DNA of 64,000 bases from Moanibacter sp965226025. GTDB lineage: Bacteria; Verrucomicrobiota; Verrucomicrobiia; Opitutales; UBA2987. The DNA is taken from positions 1,178,001-1,242,000 of the forward strand of contig CBDDCD010000003.1 in the NCBI GenBank assembly GCA_965226025.1, in the 5' to 3' direction. Numbering within the stretch: position 1 is the stretch's first letter; the number at the start of each line of letters is the position of its first letter. A program made the translations under genes and the position numbers. Positions 1-8,814 of this stretch are shown here, piece by piece. The notes beneath the pieces are model-generated. The model was not told the DNA's origin. It did no database searches and saw only the letters and a program-made list of their open reading frames with translations.

Positions 1-349
1 ACACCGTCGCGCGGCTGCAGTAAACATAGGCACTGTTCGGCCGAAGCGCGAGAGACCGCTCATAGCACTCCAAAGCTTCCTCGTACCTTTCCATGTTCAA
101 CAGGAGTGTGCCGCGATTCGCCCAGACGATAGCGACAGTTGCATCCAAAGCGACAGAGCGGTTGTAGGCCGCAAGGGCCTCGGGCTTTTTCCCTTCCTCA
201 GCTAGGACCAGCGCCATCTCGTACCATTCTGTCGCCGTAAACTCCTGCTCTTCTCCAGCCGCCCACCCACCGCCGCAAAGCAGAATGGTAGCGAGGCAGG
301 AGAGAAGGGCGTGTCTGGTTCTCTGTCGGAAGCTGGGGGAATAAAGCAT
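1..349 (-). CDS. Secreted TPR-repeat protein, C-terminus off the window
   Basis: Reading leftward from the ATG at 349, an open frame runs off the window edge. It begins with a basic stretch and a hydrophobic core (LLSCLATILLCGGG) followed by AAGEE, which looks like a signal peptide. Two tetratricopeptide units follow: one around ALAAYNRSVALDATVAIVWA and one around YEEALECYERSLALRPN, with the usual spaced Ala/Tyr/Leu/Pro pattern. TPR arrays mediate protein-protein contacts; the specific partner cannot be told. The gene is divergent from the ThuA-like gene at 485. Only about 116 residues are visible, so length and C-terminal domains are unknown. Confidence 0.75.
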   Translation of the reverse strand, partial: MLYSPSFRQRTRHALLSCLATILLCGGGWAAGEEQEFTATEWYEMALVLAEEGKKPEALAAYNRSVALDATVAIVWANRGTLLLNMERYEEALECYERSLALRPNSAYVYCSRATV

Positions 350-484
350 GATACTGTCCTTGCCAACCCTTCTCAGACTAAGGACTAAGGGTTCTATTTT
401 ACTCGTGAACCCCCGAAATGTAAAGCGAAGCGGTGGTAAGTTTCTTGCTGAAAAAAAAGATAGCTGAACGATAGTGCGAAAGAG

Positions 485-1447
485 ATGGATCATATTAAAA
501 GGGAAGAGAGAAACGATGACCTCTGGGTTGTGTATGAGGGTAAGGAAGGGCCGGGCAAGGGGCGCCATATCGTCTTTATCAGCGGAGACGAAGAGTACCG
601 GTCTGAAGAGGCCTTGCCCATGCTGGCGAAAATTCTGGCTGTGCGCCACGGTTTCAGATCTACGGTGCTGTTTGCAGTCGACCCGGAGACGGGTTTGATC
701 GATCCGGAATGCGTGACGAATATCCCCGGCCTGCACAGTCTGGAAAGCGCGGATTTGATCTTTATGCTCCTGCGATTTCGCGAGCTTCCCGATTCGGACA
801 TGAAGAGAATTATCGATCACACCGAGGCGGGGAAACCGGTGATCGGTTTGCGGACGTCGACGCACGCCTTTAAATATGAACGTAACCTGAAGAGTCCCTA
901 CGCCAAGTACAGCTGCGTCAACAAGGAGTTTGAAGGGGGTTATGGAAGGCAGATTCTGGGTGAAGCTTGGGCGGGGCACCACGGCAAGCACGGCAAGGAG
1001 AGTTGCCGCGGAGTCATCGATGTGGACAATCAATCCCATCCAATCCTCAAGGGGGTGAAGGACATCTGGTGCCCGACGGACGTCTACGGGATCAATTCCT
1101 TGACGGGTGAGACGGAAGTGCTGGTTCACGGCCAGGTGCTGGTCGGGATGGACCCGGCCGACAAGCCGAAACCGGACACCCCGACCAGGCCGGTGGCTTG
1201 GACAAAATCCTACACCGGCGAGCTTGGGAACCCGGCGCGCGTGTTTTGCACCACTATGGGAGCAGCGGTGGATTTGAAGAATGAAGGTCTACGTCGCTTG
1301 ATGGTAAACGCGTGCTACTGGTGCGTCGGAATGGAAGACCAAATTCCGGAATGGAGTGCCGTCGACATCGTTGGCGACTACGACCCAAGCTTTTTCGGGT
1401 TCGGAAATTCCAAGAAGGACATGCGGCCGGCGGATTTTTGTCTCTGA
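485..1447 (+). CDS. ThuA-like domain protein
   Basis: A 320-residue protein with the class I glutamine-amidotransferase-like fold of the ThuA/trehalose-utilization family. Visible hallmarks are the early strand IVFISGDEEYRSEEALPML, the Lys/Arg-rich nucleophile-elbow region GKPVIGLRTSTHAF, the motif WAGHHGKHG, and the late RVFCTTMGAAVDL segment that resembles the family's ...T.GH / T.G conserved C-terminal stretch. ThuA-like proteins are commonly found beside sugar dehydrogenases and sulfatases in Verrucomicrobiota and Planctomycetota. Their exact reaction is not settled, and a role in carbohydrate turnover is inferred from family context. No signal peptide is evident. The end (GFGNSKKDMRPADFCL) looks natural, so the gene seems complete. 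Confidence 0.8.
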   Translation: MDHIKREERNDDLWVVYEGKEGPGKGRHIVFISGDEEYRSEEALPMLAKILAVRHGFRSTVLFAVDPETGLIDPECVTNIPGLHSLESADLIFMLLRFRELPDSDMKRIIDHTEAGKPVIGLRTSTHAFKYERNLKSPYAKYSCVNKEFEGGYGRQILGEAWAGHHGKHGKESCRGVIDVDNQSHPILKGVKDIWCPTDVYGINSLTGETEVLVHGQVLVGMDPADKPKPDTPTRPVAWTKSYTGELGNPARVFCTTMGAAVDLKNEGLRRLMVNACYWCVGMEDQIPEWSAVDIVGDYDPSFFGFGNSKKDMRPADFCL

Positions 1448-1487
1448 ATGGCTGGGTCCGGCCAACATGGGGTTTTCTTTCGATCCA

Positions 1488-1946
1488 ATGAATGTCTTGG
1501 CCATCGCTTCACTGCTGCTCGCTGCATCGTGTAGGTCGCTCGACGAGTCGGCAGATCTTCGCGTCGAGATACGGCAACAATTCGGAGTCAACGGTTCTGT
1601 ATGCGTCGTGATTCGCAATAATGATTTTGTCGGCCTTGTTGAAGGATTAGGTGCTCAAGGCGAAGTCAATTCTTGTCGGTGGATTCGGCTAAACGTTGAA
1701 GACGAACCGTTAGTAGAGACATTCGTTTCAACGAGCAAAGGGAACGGTGACTATATTCTGTTCAAGAGTCACCGATATGGTGGTTTGGAGGCGCTAATCA
1801 ACACTTTCGCCGTAGACAACCACGCTGACACCCGCGTGTTTCGCGGTGGCCAACTCAACGTTGAATATCGTGACCTAGATGGGGACGGCTATGAGGACGT
1901 CCATTTATCCGGCACTGTCGATATATACGATGAAAAGGGAGACTGA
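1488..1946 (+). CDS. Small putative lipoprotein with DxDGDG loop
   Basis: The ATG at 1488 opens a 152-residue frame starting MNVLAIASLLLAASC, a short hydrophobic signal ending in a lipobox-like AASC; an alternative ATG lies at 1467. The mature part has no enzyme motif that I recognise. Near the C-terminus DLDGDGYED is a calcium-loop-like DxDxDGxxD motif as found in FG-GAP/dockerin-type proteins. It follows the ThuA-like gene by 40 bp on the same strand and might be cotranscribed. Function unknown. Confidence 0.55.
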   Translation: MNVLAIASLLLAASCRSLDESADLRVEIRQQFGVNGSVCVVIRNNDFVGLVEGLGAQGEVNSCRWIRLNVEDEPLVETFVSTSKGNGDYILFKSHRYGGLEALINTFAVDNHADTRVFRGGQLNVEYRDLDGDGYEDVHLSGTVDIYDEKGD

Positions 1947-2368
1947 TTGGTTAGCAGTCACGCATGTCAGAAGGTATTCCTTTGGTCAGAGAGTCTGTCC
2001 CAATTCGTGGAAGATGTAGATCAGAGAGTTGGATTTTTGAAGGAAGAGTGAATCGCGAATCGTGACGAATCGCTTTGGTCGGAGGCAAAGAGTGGCGGAC
2101 TTTCGGTCTTTTCGACCGCGGTATTCCCCAGTTAACGGATTAGATTTCGTTTCTTCCCCGTACTCGTAGAATCGAAATGCTCACGCATTCCGCTACGTAC
2201 CGAATTGAATCCTGTAGCGGAATGCGTGAGCATTTCGGCTTCCACCGCGCTTCGTTTCAACCTCGATTGATGCTGCAAAGGACAGCTCGGCCGGGGTCCT
2301 TCTGACTTCGCATCCGATTTCGCTGGTTTTTTCTTGTATACACAATCTGAGAGTCGCTTCCTAGGTGA
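1947..2368. other. Gene-free stretch with a palindromic repeat
   Basis: I see no convincing ORF here. The only clear structure is the long inverted repeat at 2173-2237, listed separately. The sequence just before 2369 may hold the promoter of the alcohol dehydrogenase remnant, but no consensus stands out. Confidence 0.6.
2173..2237. repeat. Perfect 24-bp inverted repeat (REP/MITE-like)
   Basis: The left arm 2173-2196 (begins CGAAATGCTCACGC) is an exact reverse complement of the right arm 2214-2237 (ends GCGTGAGCATTTCG), with a 17-nt loop. It lies in an intergenic space between two codirectional genes and has no T-tract, so it does not look like a Rho-independent terminator. The form resembles REP-type palindromes mobilised by RAYT transposases; that link is an inference. 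Confidence 0.8.
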
Positions 2369-3367
2369 ATGAAAGTCGCAGCAATTCTAGGTGAACGGGA
2401 GGCAGGACTGGTTGAAAAATCTGACCCGGCTCCGGTTGATGACTTTGTGTTGGTAAAGGTACACGAAGTGCCGATGTGCACCGAGTACAAAGGCTACGTG
2501 CGGGGAAAGAAGAACGAAAACCTGGGTCATGAGGCGGTAGGGGAGGTCGTGGAGGTGGCTCGGCCGGGACAGGTGAAGGTGGGCGATCGGGTAGTGTTGC
2601 AGTGTGGCAGTGGATGCGGCCGGTGTGCGCTGTGTCATGCCGGCGACCACATCCATTGCTTAGATTGGAGTTGGCCCGATTCCCCTTAACCCAGGTATGC
2701 CCAATACACGTTACAAAAGGACTGGCTCTGTTCGCCGATTCCAGACTCGGTCAACTACAAGCACGCCGGAGTGGCGCTTTGCGGTTTGGGGCCGAGTTTC
2801 GGCGCCATGGAAAAGGTAAATGTGGGGGCAGGAGACACCATTCTTATCACCGGGTTGGGTTCGGTCGGATTGGGCGGAGTGATCAACGGTAGCTATCGCG
2901 GTGCGCGCGTGATCGCGGTTGAGAGCGTGCCCTTCCGTGCAGAATTGGGCAGAAACTTGGGCGCCGAGGTGGTGCTTGACCCCAACGACGAAAGTACTCT
3001 CGAACAGATTTTGGATCTGACCGATGGGGTAGGCGTGGATAAGGCGCTGGACTTCTCCGGCGCGGCACCGGCTCATCGGCTTATGATCGAAGCTACCCGG
3101 CGTAAGGGCCATGTGGCTTTTATCGGCGAAGGGGGCGAGTTTCCGCTCGCGGTAAGCAGGGATATGATTCGGAAGGGATTGGTTCTGCACGGGAACTGGC
3201 ACTACAATCTTTCCTACTATCCGAAGCTGTTGCGAGTGATTCAGGATTCTGCGGCTAAGCTCGACCAGTTCATCACGCACAGTTTTCCGATGAGCGAGGT
3301 ACAGGAAGCGTTTGATCTACAGAGCACTGGGGCTTGTGGGAAGGTGATGCTCGATCCATGGTCTTAG
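2369..3367 (+). pseudogene. Zinc-dependent alcohol dehydrogenase (MDR) with in-frame stop
   Basis: One reading frame encodes both halves of a medium-chain zinc dehydrogenase. The N-terminal half has the catalytic-zinc Cys (VPMCTEYKGY), the GHEAVGE motif and the structural zinc cysteines (GCGRCALCHAGDHIHC). The C-terminal half has the Rossmann motif GLGSVGLGG and a typical cofactor domain (EVVLDPNDES, VDKALDFSGAA). They are joined in the same frame but interrupted by a TAA at 2687-2689. The linker between HIHC and the following YAQYTLQKDWL also looks shorter than usual, so a small deletion may accompany the stop. As it stands only a 106-residue fragment would be made. Family members oxidise alcohols or sugar alcohols with NAD(P). 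Confidence 0.8.
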
Positions 3368-3463
3368 GAATCTGTCGGAACTGAGGTTCGCGGCGGACGG
3401 AGGTTGATCGCATTTCACGTCTCGATGTGGCCAGTTGGGAGTACCTCCACCGACAGATTCCTA
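3365..3463. repeat. 14-bp inverted repeat flanking about 70 bp
   Basis: TAGGAATCTGTCGG at 3365-3378 is the exact reverse complement of 3450-3463. The left arm overlaps the stop codon of the dehydrogenase remnant. A near-identical core (CCGACAGACTCCTAG) recurs at 41188-41202, and related copies sit at 42662-42696, so this may be a dispersed repeat family. Confidence 0.6.
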
Positions 3464-3511
3464 GTTGCACCACCGTGATCGGCAGTGCATGAATCAGTTT
3501 GGTTCTGTCGA

Positions 3512-3787
3512 ATGAAGCCGAAGGTAATGTTGAATACTCATCGTCGAAAGATCGAGGCACTCTTCGAGCCGGAGAACTATGCCCGACTCGATGCTGCCGC
3601 CGACCCGGCCTATTTGGATCTGAAAGGGGGGTATGGAGAAGATGGGGTGAGGGTTCCGCCGCCGACCTTCGGACTGTGGCGAGACCGCGAGGGAGTGGAG
3701 AGTTTCGAGTTGCGAGTGGCGAGGGCGCAGGTCAGGACATCGTTTACGGATTCAGTTCAGGACATGGTTAACGATTTTGGACTTTAG
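3512..3787 (+). pseudogene. D-2-hydroxyacid dehydrogenase remnant with the middle deleted
   Basis: The reading frame starts KPKVMLNTHRRKIEALF and PENYARLD, closely matching the N-terminus of the neighbouring intact gene at 3803 (RPKVLLNPYRRTIRLLF, PEDYSRLE). It then jumps straight to DPAYLDLKGG, which matches that neighbour's extreme C-terminus (DPAYIKLRGE). About 290 residues, including the whole NAD-binding domain, are missing. The last roughly 60 codons have no counterpart in the paralogue. This is therefore the scar of a tandem paralogue lost by one internal, in-frame deletion. No enzymatic activity is possible. Confidence 0.75.
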
Positions 3788-3802
3788 AAAGGGACAGATA
3801 GG

Positions 3803-4837
3803 ATGGATACGAAGAGACCCAAGGTACTCCTTAATCCCTACCGTCGGACCATTCGGTTGCTCTTTAAGCCTGAAGATTATTCCCGGCTGGAGTCGATGGC
3901 TGAACTGGTTTGGGCGAAGGACGAGGATGCACCTGAAGAGGTGATCGAAGAGGCGCAGGAGGATCTCGAGGCTATCGTTACGGGTCGGTGGTCCTACAGG
4001 GACGTGAAACGATTTCCAAAACTGAAAGCGATTCTCGAAACCGGTGGCGGTTTCTGGTCGCCGGATTTACTGGACTATGAGTCGTGTTTTGCTCGAGGCA
4101 TTCGGGTGCTCAGTTGCGCTCCTGCTTTTGGTCCTACGGTCGCGGAAATGGGGCTTGGACTAGCGCTCTCCGTCGCGAGGCGCATAAGTTGGAACGACGC
4201 GGATTTCCGCAGGGGGGAAGGGCACTGGAGTCACCGCAAGTTTCGCGGCGAGTTCTCGATCTTTGGTTTGCAGGCCGGATTCATTGGATTCGGTAGCCTG
4301 GGACGGTGTCTGAAGCCGCTGCTCGAACCTTTCGGGTGCCCGATCCAGGTTTACGATCCCTGGATGACCGACGCCTATCTCCAGTCGCAGGGAGTGACGC
4401 CGGTTGATGTGGAGACCTTACTCTCCACTTCCAGACTCATTTTCGTCCTGGCCACGCCGACCGAATCGAATCGCGCCTTCCTCTATCGCGAAAGGCTGGA
4501 GCGGATTCGGCAGGACGCGATCTTTCTCTTGCTCAGCCGCTCCCATGTGGTGGACTTCGACGCCCTTACCGATCTTCTCCATCAGGGCAGATTCCTGGCC
4601 GGCATCGACGTCTATCCCAAGGAGCCCTTGCCCCTCGACCACCCCATCCGCAAAGCGCCCAATGTGGTCTTCTCCACCCATCGGGCCGGCGCCATTCAGG
4701 AGGCTTTCTGGAACATCGGACGGATGGTGACCAACGATACGGAGGCGATCCTCAACGGCCTCCCGCCGAGAGAGATGCAGAAGGTGGATCCGGCGTATAT
4801 CAAGCTGAGAGGTGAGCCGAAGAGAGGAGGGAAGTAA
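3803..4837 (+). CDS. D-isomer specific 2-hydroxyacid dehydrogenase
   Basis: A 344-residue NAD-dependent dehydrogenase of the D-2-hydroxyacid family. The nucleotide-binding glycine motif is GFIGFGSLGRCLKPLL near residue 160. The catalytic trio is seen as Arg in LLLSRSHVVDFDAL, Glu in DVYPKEPLPLDHP and His in VFSTHRAGA. The reaction is reversible reduction of a 2-keto acid to the D-2-hydroxy acid; the substrate cannot be told from sequence. It lies just downstream of a deleted paralogue (3512-3787) and appears intact. A second, more distant family member sits at 7673-8644 on the other strand. Confidence 0.88.
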   Translation: MDTKRPKVLLNPYRRTIRLLFKPEDYSRLESMAELVWAKDEDAPEEVIEEAQEDLEAIVTGRWSYRDVKRFPKLKAILETGGGFWSPDLLDYESCFARGIRVLSCAPAFGPTVAEMGLGLALSVARRISWNDADFRRGEGHWSHRKFRGEFSIFGLQAGFIGFGSLGRCLKPLLEPFGCPIQVYDPWMTDAYLQSQGVTPVDVETLLSTSRLIFVLATPTESNRAFLYRERLERIRQDAIFLLLSRSHVVDFDALTDLLHQGRFLAGIDVYPKEPLPLDHPIRKAPNVVFSTHRAGAIQEAFWNIGRMVTNDTEAILNGLPPREMQKVDPAYIKLRGEPKRGGK

Positions 4838-4847
4838 CGAGTTGCGA

Positions 4848-5076
4848 TCACCCAATCACATTTACCTGGTATTGCTCGAAGGCCGAGTCATCGGTGACTG
4901 TTGACATTCCTTCGGAGAGAGCCGTCGATATCTTGATGCAGATCTCCCATATGCTCGCGTCACTGAGTTACCGAGAATTCTGTTCCGGCTCTATCGTTCT
5001 TCGGGCGCGTCGGGCTCATTCGGCGGTCGCCAGCGAGAAACCAAAGAGCAACGTGAGGATCCAGAAGAACAATCAC
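4848..5076 (-). pseudogene. PIN-domain (VapC-like) toxin, frameshifted
   Basis: On the minus strand a GTG at 5076 starts VIVLLDPHVALWFLAGD, the typical first strand of PIN-domain toxins with its catalytic Asp. The frame is then lost. A second frame carries ASIWEICIKIS, the conserved second PIN segment (AxSxWEIxIK), ending at 4850-4848. At least one frameshift separates the parts and the C-terminal catalytic residues are gone. PIN toxins are metal-dependent RNases. The start overlaps the stop of the antitoxin remnant, the classic toxin-antitoxin layout. Confidence 0.65.
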
Positions 5077-5174
5077 TCCGGCATGTATTCCTTGAAGTCG
5101 TCAAGGGGCTCATTGAAGTCGTCCGACATGAAACGGATGAGATCTTTTTCGCTTCCGAAACGCGGCTTGATCAG
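5073..5174 (-). pseudogene. DUF2281-type antitoxin, C-terminal remnant
   Basis: An open stretch of 33 codons reads LIKPRFGSEKDLI then MSDDFNEPLDDFKEYM and ends at 5073. This matches the toxin-binding tail that ends DUF2281 antitoxins (FGSAKGLI...DDFDEPLxDFxxYM). A TAG lies directly upstream in frame at 5175-5177, so the DNA-binding N-terminus is missing. It precedes the PIN-toxin remnant with overlapping stop/start. The module is dead on both sides. Confidence 0.6.
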
Positions 5175-5292
5175 CTAGCCTGTCGAGGGTCAGGGTTGGA
5201 AACAGATTTTCAATCTGCCATCTCCCTCTTACCCGGCTGAGCAGATTGCAAATCTGCTCCACGAGAGACTCCGTGTTTCAGAGGTTGTCTAA

Positions 5293-6617
5293 TCAAAGGC
5301 TATCAAATGCCTGGGCAAATACCTTTCTAAGAGATTCCGCTGACGCCGGTTCTTCCTGCAAGAGATTCGTTGTTTCCTGAGTGTCATTGACGAGGTCGAA
5401 GAGGTACTCGGTTCCCTCTTCGATGACATACTTGAATTGTCCATTTGTGACCATCCTCCATGCGAGCAATTCGCTTACGGTGTAATCCCGATGTGATTGC
5501 GTATCACCCCGGAGCACCCTGTTTAGAGACAGGGCATCCTGACCTTCAATCTTTTCGGCGCCGGCGCAGTCGAGGAAGGTTGCGCCCAGATCGATCAATT
5601 CGATCAGAGCCGGGCTGACCGTATTTTTCTGCCCTCCCGGACCCGCCACCACCAGCGGAACCCGAACGGAGTGTTCGCGCCATACGCTCTTGCCCCACCT
5701 CCCGTGGTCTCCGAGCATCTCGCCGTGGTCGCTGGAAAACACGACCAGTGTATTATCCAATTCGCCGCGATCCGATACGGCCTCGATGATGCGACCGCAC
5801 CACTCGTCGATTCCTTCGCAGCTCGCTGCGTAGAGGCGACGCAGGTTCTTATGATCGAGACCCTCTTCTCGCCGGAAAACAGGTGGGAAATCGATGTTGG
5901 CATAACGGTCAAAGAGGTCTTTTGGCGGATCTTCCGGATCGTGAGGTCCAGGGAAATTCACCCATAGAAACCACGGTTTTCCTTCCGGGACCCGACTGAG
6001 AAGCTTGAGGGCGTTTCGTCCGCAGAAGTCGTCTGTGAAATGCTCACGAGCGATAGTATTGGGCCAGGCGGCCTTGACCATCCGACCACCGTGAGGGTCC
6101 ATACGCTTTTGATAATCCGCAACGAACTCGCCCAGGACCCCTTCGTCTTCCAGATATTTGAGATAGGGACAGCCACCCCTTGGACTCCGGCGGGCCGCTT
6201 GAAAGGCGTTAATTTTTCCCCTGTGATCTATGGCGTCGTCGAAACCGTAGTCAGCCAGGCGTTGTGCTCAGCCGCTGTCGTTATAGTCATTCGATCCTTT
6301 ATGGAGATCGTTTTTCCCGCAGGTCGCGGTCCAGTACCCGGCCTCCTGCAGACGAATGAAAATCGTCGTGCAATTTGGATCGGTATCCTGACCATTGTCG
6401 ACGACACCCGTGTGGTGACGCCGAACCGCGAGGGCCAGAGAGGCCCGCGCCGGAGCGCACAGGGGGGAGTTCGTCCGGCACTGGGTGAATCTCACTCCGC
6501 GCGCCGCCAATGCGTCGATATTCGGTGTGCGAACCGGCACCCCCGATTCATCGCAACCGAGATAAGTCGGCCGCCACTGATCGGGAAAAAAAAGAGAATA
6601 TTGGGTTGGTCGCTCAT
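5293..6617 (-). pseudogene. Type I sulfatase, broken by a frameshift and a stop
   Basis: From the ATG at 6617 the protein reads MSDQPNILFFF. It then slips frame in a run of eight A on the plus strand (6586-6593); nine T on the coding strand would restore PDQWRPTYLGCDESG. The next frame carries the formylglycine motif CAPARAS and then meets TGA at 6270-6268 within SNDYNDSG, after which the same frame resumes (LADYGFDDAI) and ends at 5293. The late part has the metal-site motif SSDHGEMLGDHG. Total length, about 440 residues, is normal for the family. Sulfatases cleave sulfate esters from polysaccharides. One lesion is in a homopolymer and could be a sequencing error, but the stop is not. Confidence 0.8.
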
Positions 6618-7094
6618 TGAATCGGCGGGCTGAGTGTGTCTTTCAATCGTCGCTCGGAGGTTAGACCCGCCGATTCAGAACCTTACGAACTACCGTCCGT
6701 AAGGTTTTCATTTTTGGGCCCACCATGTCCTTTCCGTCTCTCTGGGAATCCACCCAAAGCGCCGATAAAAGCCTTAGGGCCCAAAGTTTGAATCTCTATG
6801 CTGACGATCTTTTCAGCGACTTCGGCTATCTGTGTTTCGTTCATGATCTGTACCGGGTTGTGATCGCTCTGCGCGCTTACTTTTGGATCGAGTGTGTGCC
6901 ATTGACAGGAGTTGGCAACCAATCTGTATGTCTCTCGACTTGAAATTCAGATGCACATGCGAGGTTCCGGAGGATCGCTTATTCGCCGAATCGAACAATC
7001 AGGCCGCTGCCGGCTCCGCGCTGTTGCGCTGACAGCGTCCCTCCAGGACTCGATTTTTTGCTGATCACTATCCTCGGGTTGAAACCCGAGGCTG
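6618..7094. other. Gene-poor stretch with a short hairpin
   Basis: A 9-bp inverted repeat (AACCTTACG at 6679-6687 and its complement at 6698-6706) is followed by a modest T-rich run. It could be a weak plus-strand terminator, though no plus-strand gene precedes it. Short ORFs on both strands (for example minus 6683-6922) lack recognisable motifs or a good ribosome site, and I do not call them. Confidence 0.45.
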
Positions 7095-7319
7095 TCATAC
7101 ATTGCCCATTCCGGGCATGCCAAGACTCCCGCGGCGAGGGAGAGGGGGTCGTTGGTCTCTCGGGTAGGAGTGGTTGACTTGCTCCTCGATGATGCGGCGC
7201 TGGCGTCTGTCGTAGGCCTCGTCCGATTCGCCGGCCATGCGTGACTTCTGCAGCTTCCGGAGAAAGGAATACATCTCGCCCAGTTCGCGGAAGACGGTAT
7301 CGGCGTCCTTAGTTCTCAT
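7095..7319 (-). CDS. Small hypothetical protein
   Basis: A 74-residue charged protein (MRTKDADTVFRELGEMY, then DEAYDRRQRRIIEEQV). It overlaps the end of the upstream fragment at 7309-7554 by 11 bp, suggesting a former translationally coupled pair. No family recognised; the context beside a nucleotidyltransferase-like fragment hints at the tail of an old two-gene module. Confidence 0.4.
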   Translation of the reverse strand: MRTKDADTVFRELGEMYSFLRKLQKSRMAGESDEAYDRRQRRIIEEQVNHSYPRDQRPPLPRRGSLGMPGMGNV

Positions 7320-7554
7320 TTCCCGAGATAGTCTCCCTTAACACCCGAATGTCGTCTTGATCCTGCCCGCTGTTTCGTACGGACTTGAGGCGGATCAAAT
7401 CCTCCGCATTGGCGAGCAGGATGTCACCGGTTCCTTCCATTTTGACCGGCACAGCTCGGCTTACGATTGACTTGTGGAATTCGAAGAAGACGTTCATCTG
7501 CTGAGAACAAAGCCAACTGGGATACAGAGATTTAGATGCAGCGGATGAAAGCAC
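7309..7554 (-). pseudogene. C-terminal fragment of a nucleotidyltransferase-like protein
   Basis: The frame contains VKMEGTGDILLANAEDLIRLKSV followed by QDQDDIRVLRE, in shortened form the pattern that ends many DUF6036/AbiEii-type nucleotidyltransferases (a DLIRLK...QDxxDI helix pair). The N-terminal GS...D catalytic part is absent, so only a tail remains. Such proteins often act in toxin-antitoxin pairs. The assignment rests on this short motif only. Confidence 0.35.
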
Positions 7555-7672
7555 GGCAACGGATAGGGTTCAAGGAATTCCCTTGTGGTCTGATGCGTTC
7601 TCAATCGCTTCGCTATTCTCGAACTTCAGCGTCTTCCCAAACCGTGAACTCTGAACCGTGAACTCCCGAACC

Positions 7673-8644
7673 CTATTCCAATACCGCCGGGTTGACCGGC
7701 GCTTGAGGCCGTCTGCCGGAAAGTACATCCAGGAGATTCTGAAGCGCCAGCTCACGCATGGCGCGGCGGGTTTCCTCGGTGGCGCTGCCGACGTGGGGGA
7801 AGCAGTAGGCGTTGGGCAACTGGACGATGGGTTCGTTCTCATCAGTTGGTTCGGTTTCGAATACGTCCAGGCCGGCGCCGGCGATGGTTCCGGATTTGAG
7901 CGCTTTTGTCAGCGCGGCCTGATCGACCAAGGGACCACGGGCCGTGTTGATGAGATAGGCGGTCGGCTTCATGAGGTTCAGTTGGTTGGTGCCGATCATG
8001 TGGTGAGAAGACGAGCTCAGGTTGGTATGGAGACTGACGAAATCGGATTCCGATAGAAGTGCATCGAAGGAGCGGTACTCGCTGGCAGGGGCGCCTTCGG
8101 GTGGGTCTTCGAATACATCATGCCAGAGCGTTCGCATGCCCAAGGCTTGAACCCGCCCCGTAACCTCTTGGCCGATGCGGCCGAATCCGATCACGCCGAA
8201 TGTTTTCCCTTCGATATCCATTCCAAGGGCAGGTGCTTCCTCTCGGCGAGCCCAACCTCCACTTCGGACGTAGGATTCGTTCTCGATTAACTTTCGCGTA
8301 AGTACGAAAACCATCGAGACGGTAAGGTTTGCGACCGCGTTGGTGAGCACTCCTGGTGTGTTGCACACGACGACGCCTCGACGGGTGGCCGCCTCGATGT
8401 CGATGGCGTCGTAACCCACGCCGTAGGAAGAAAAGACACGAAGGTTTGGGGCCAACTCAAAGTACTCGGAATCCGGGTTGACTCGGGACGTCCCGAGGAC
8501 CCCTTCCACTTCCTTGATTGCTTCCAACATTTTGGCTCGAGGTGCGAAGTAGTCGATTTCAACGACGTCGCAGGCCTCGTCCAGTTTGGCTCGTAGGTCA
8601 TCTTCTATTGGCAGGGCTAGACAGACTTTTGGTTTTTTGCTCAT
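7673..8644 (-). CDS. 2-hydroxyacid dehydrogenase, glycerate/glyoxylate reductase type
   Basis: A complete 323-residue member of the D-2-hydroxyacid dehydrogenase family. It has the substrate loop SSYGVGYDAIDIEAA, the glycine motif GVIGFGRIGQEVTGR, catalytic Arg in LINTARGPLVDQAAL, Glu in LDVFETEPT and His in CFPHVGSATEETR. The ARGPLVD and HVGSAT motifs place it with D-glycerate dehydrogenase/glyoxylate-hydroxypyruvate reductases. It probably interconverts a short 2-keto acid and its D-hydroxy acid with NAD(P)H. It is followed on the same strand by small remnants and stands near a sulfatase and a TIM-barrel isomerase that may share a sugar-degradation role. Confidence 0.88.
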   Translation of the reverse strand: MSKKPKVCLALPIEDDLRAKLDEACDVVEIDYFAPRAKMLEAIKEVEGVLGTSRVNPDSEYFELAPNLRVFSSYGVGYDAIDIEAATRRGVVVCNTPGVLTNAVANLTVSMVFVLTRKLIENESYVRSGGWARREEAPALGMDIEGKTFGVIGFGRIGQEVTGRVQALGMRTLWHDVFEDPPEGAPASEYRSFDALLSESDFVSLHTNLSSSSHHMIGTNQLNLMKPTAYLINTARGPLVDQAALTKALKSGTIAGAGLDVFETEPTDENEPIVQLPNAYCFPHVGSATEETRRAMRELALQNLLDVLSGRRPQAPVNPAVLE

Positions 8645-8814
8645 ATTCCTAAACCGCTACTTTGCTTAGCGGACGATTGCCAGTGAATACTGATATCGGT
8701 GTGCTCGCATACCGTGTGTTCGAGGAAGAGGATGACGAAGAGGAAGATTGAGGCACGGATTGCCTACTGAAAACGCGCTCGCGGAGGACCCGAAATCCGC
8801 GGTGGGATCGATTC

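Noticed and set aside
6679..6706. Plus-strand terminator
   Set aside because: Short stem with a weak T-run and no plus-strand gene upstream; left as a hairpin only.
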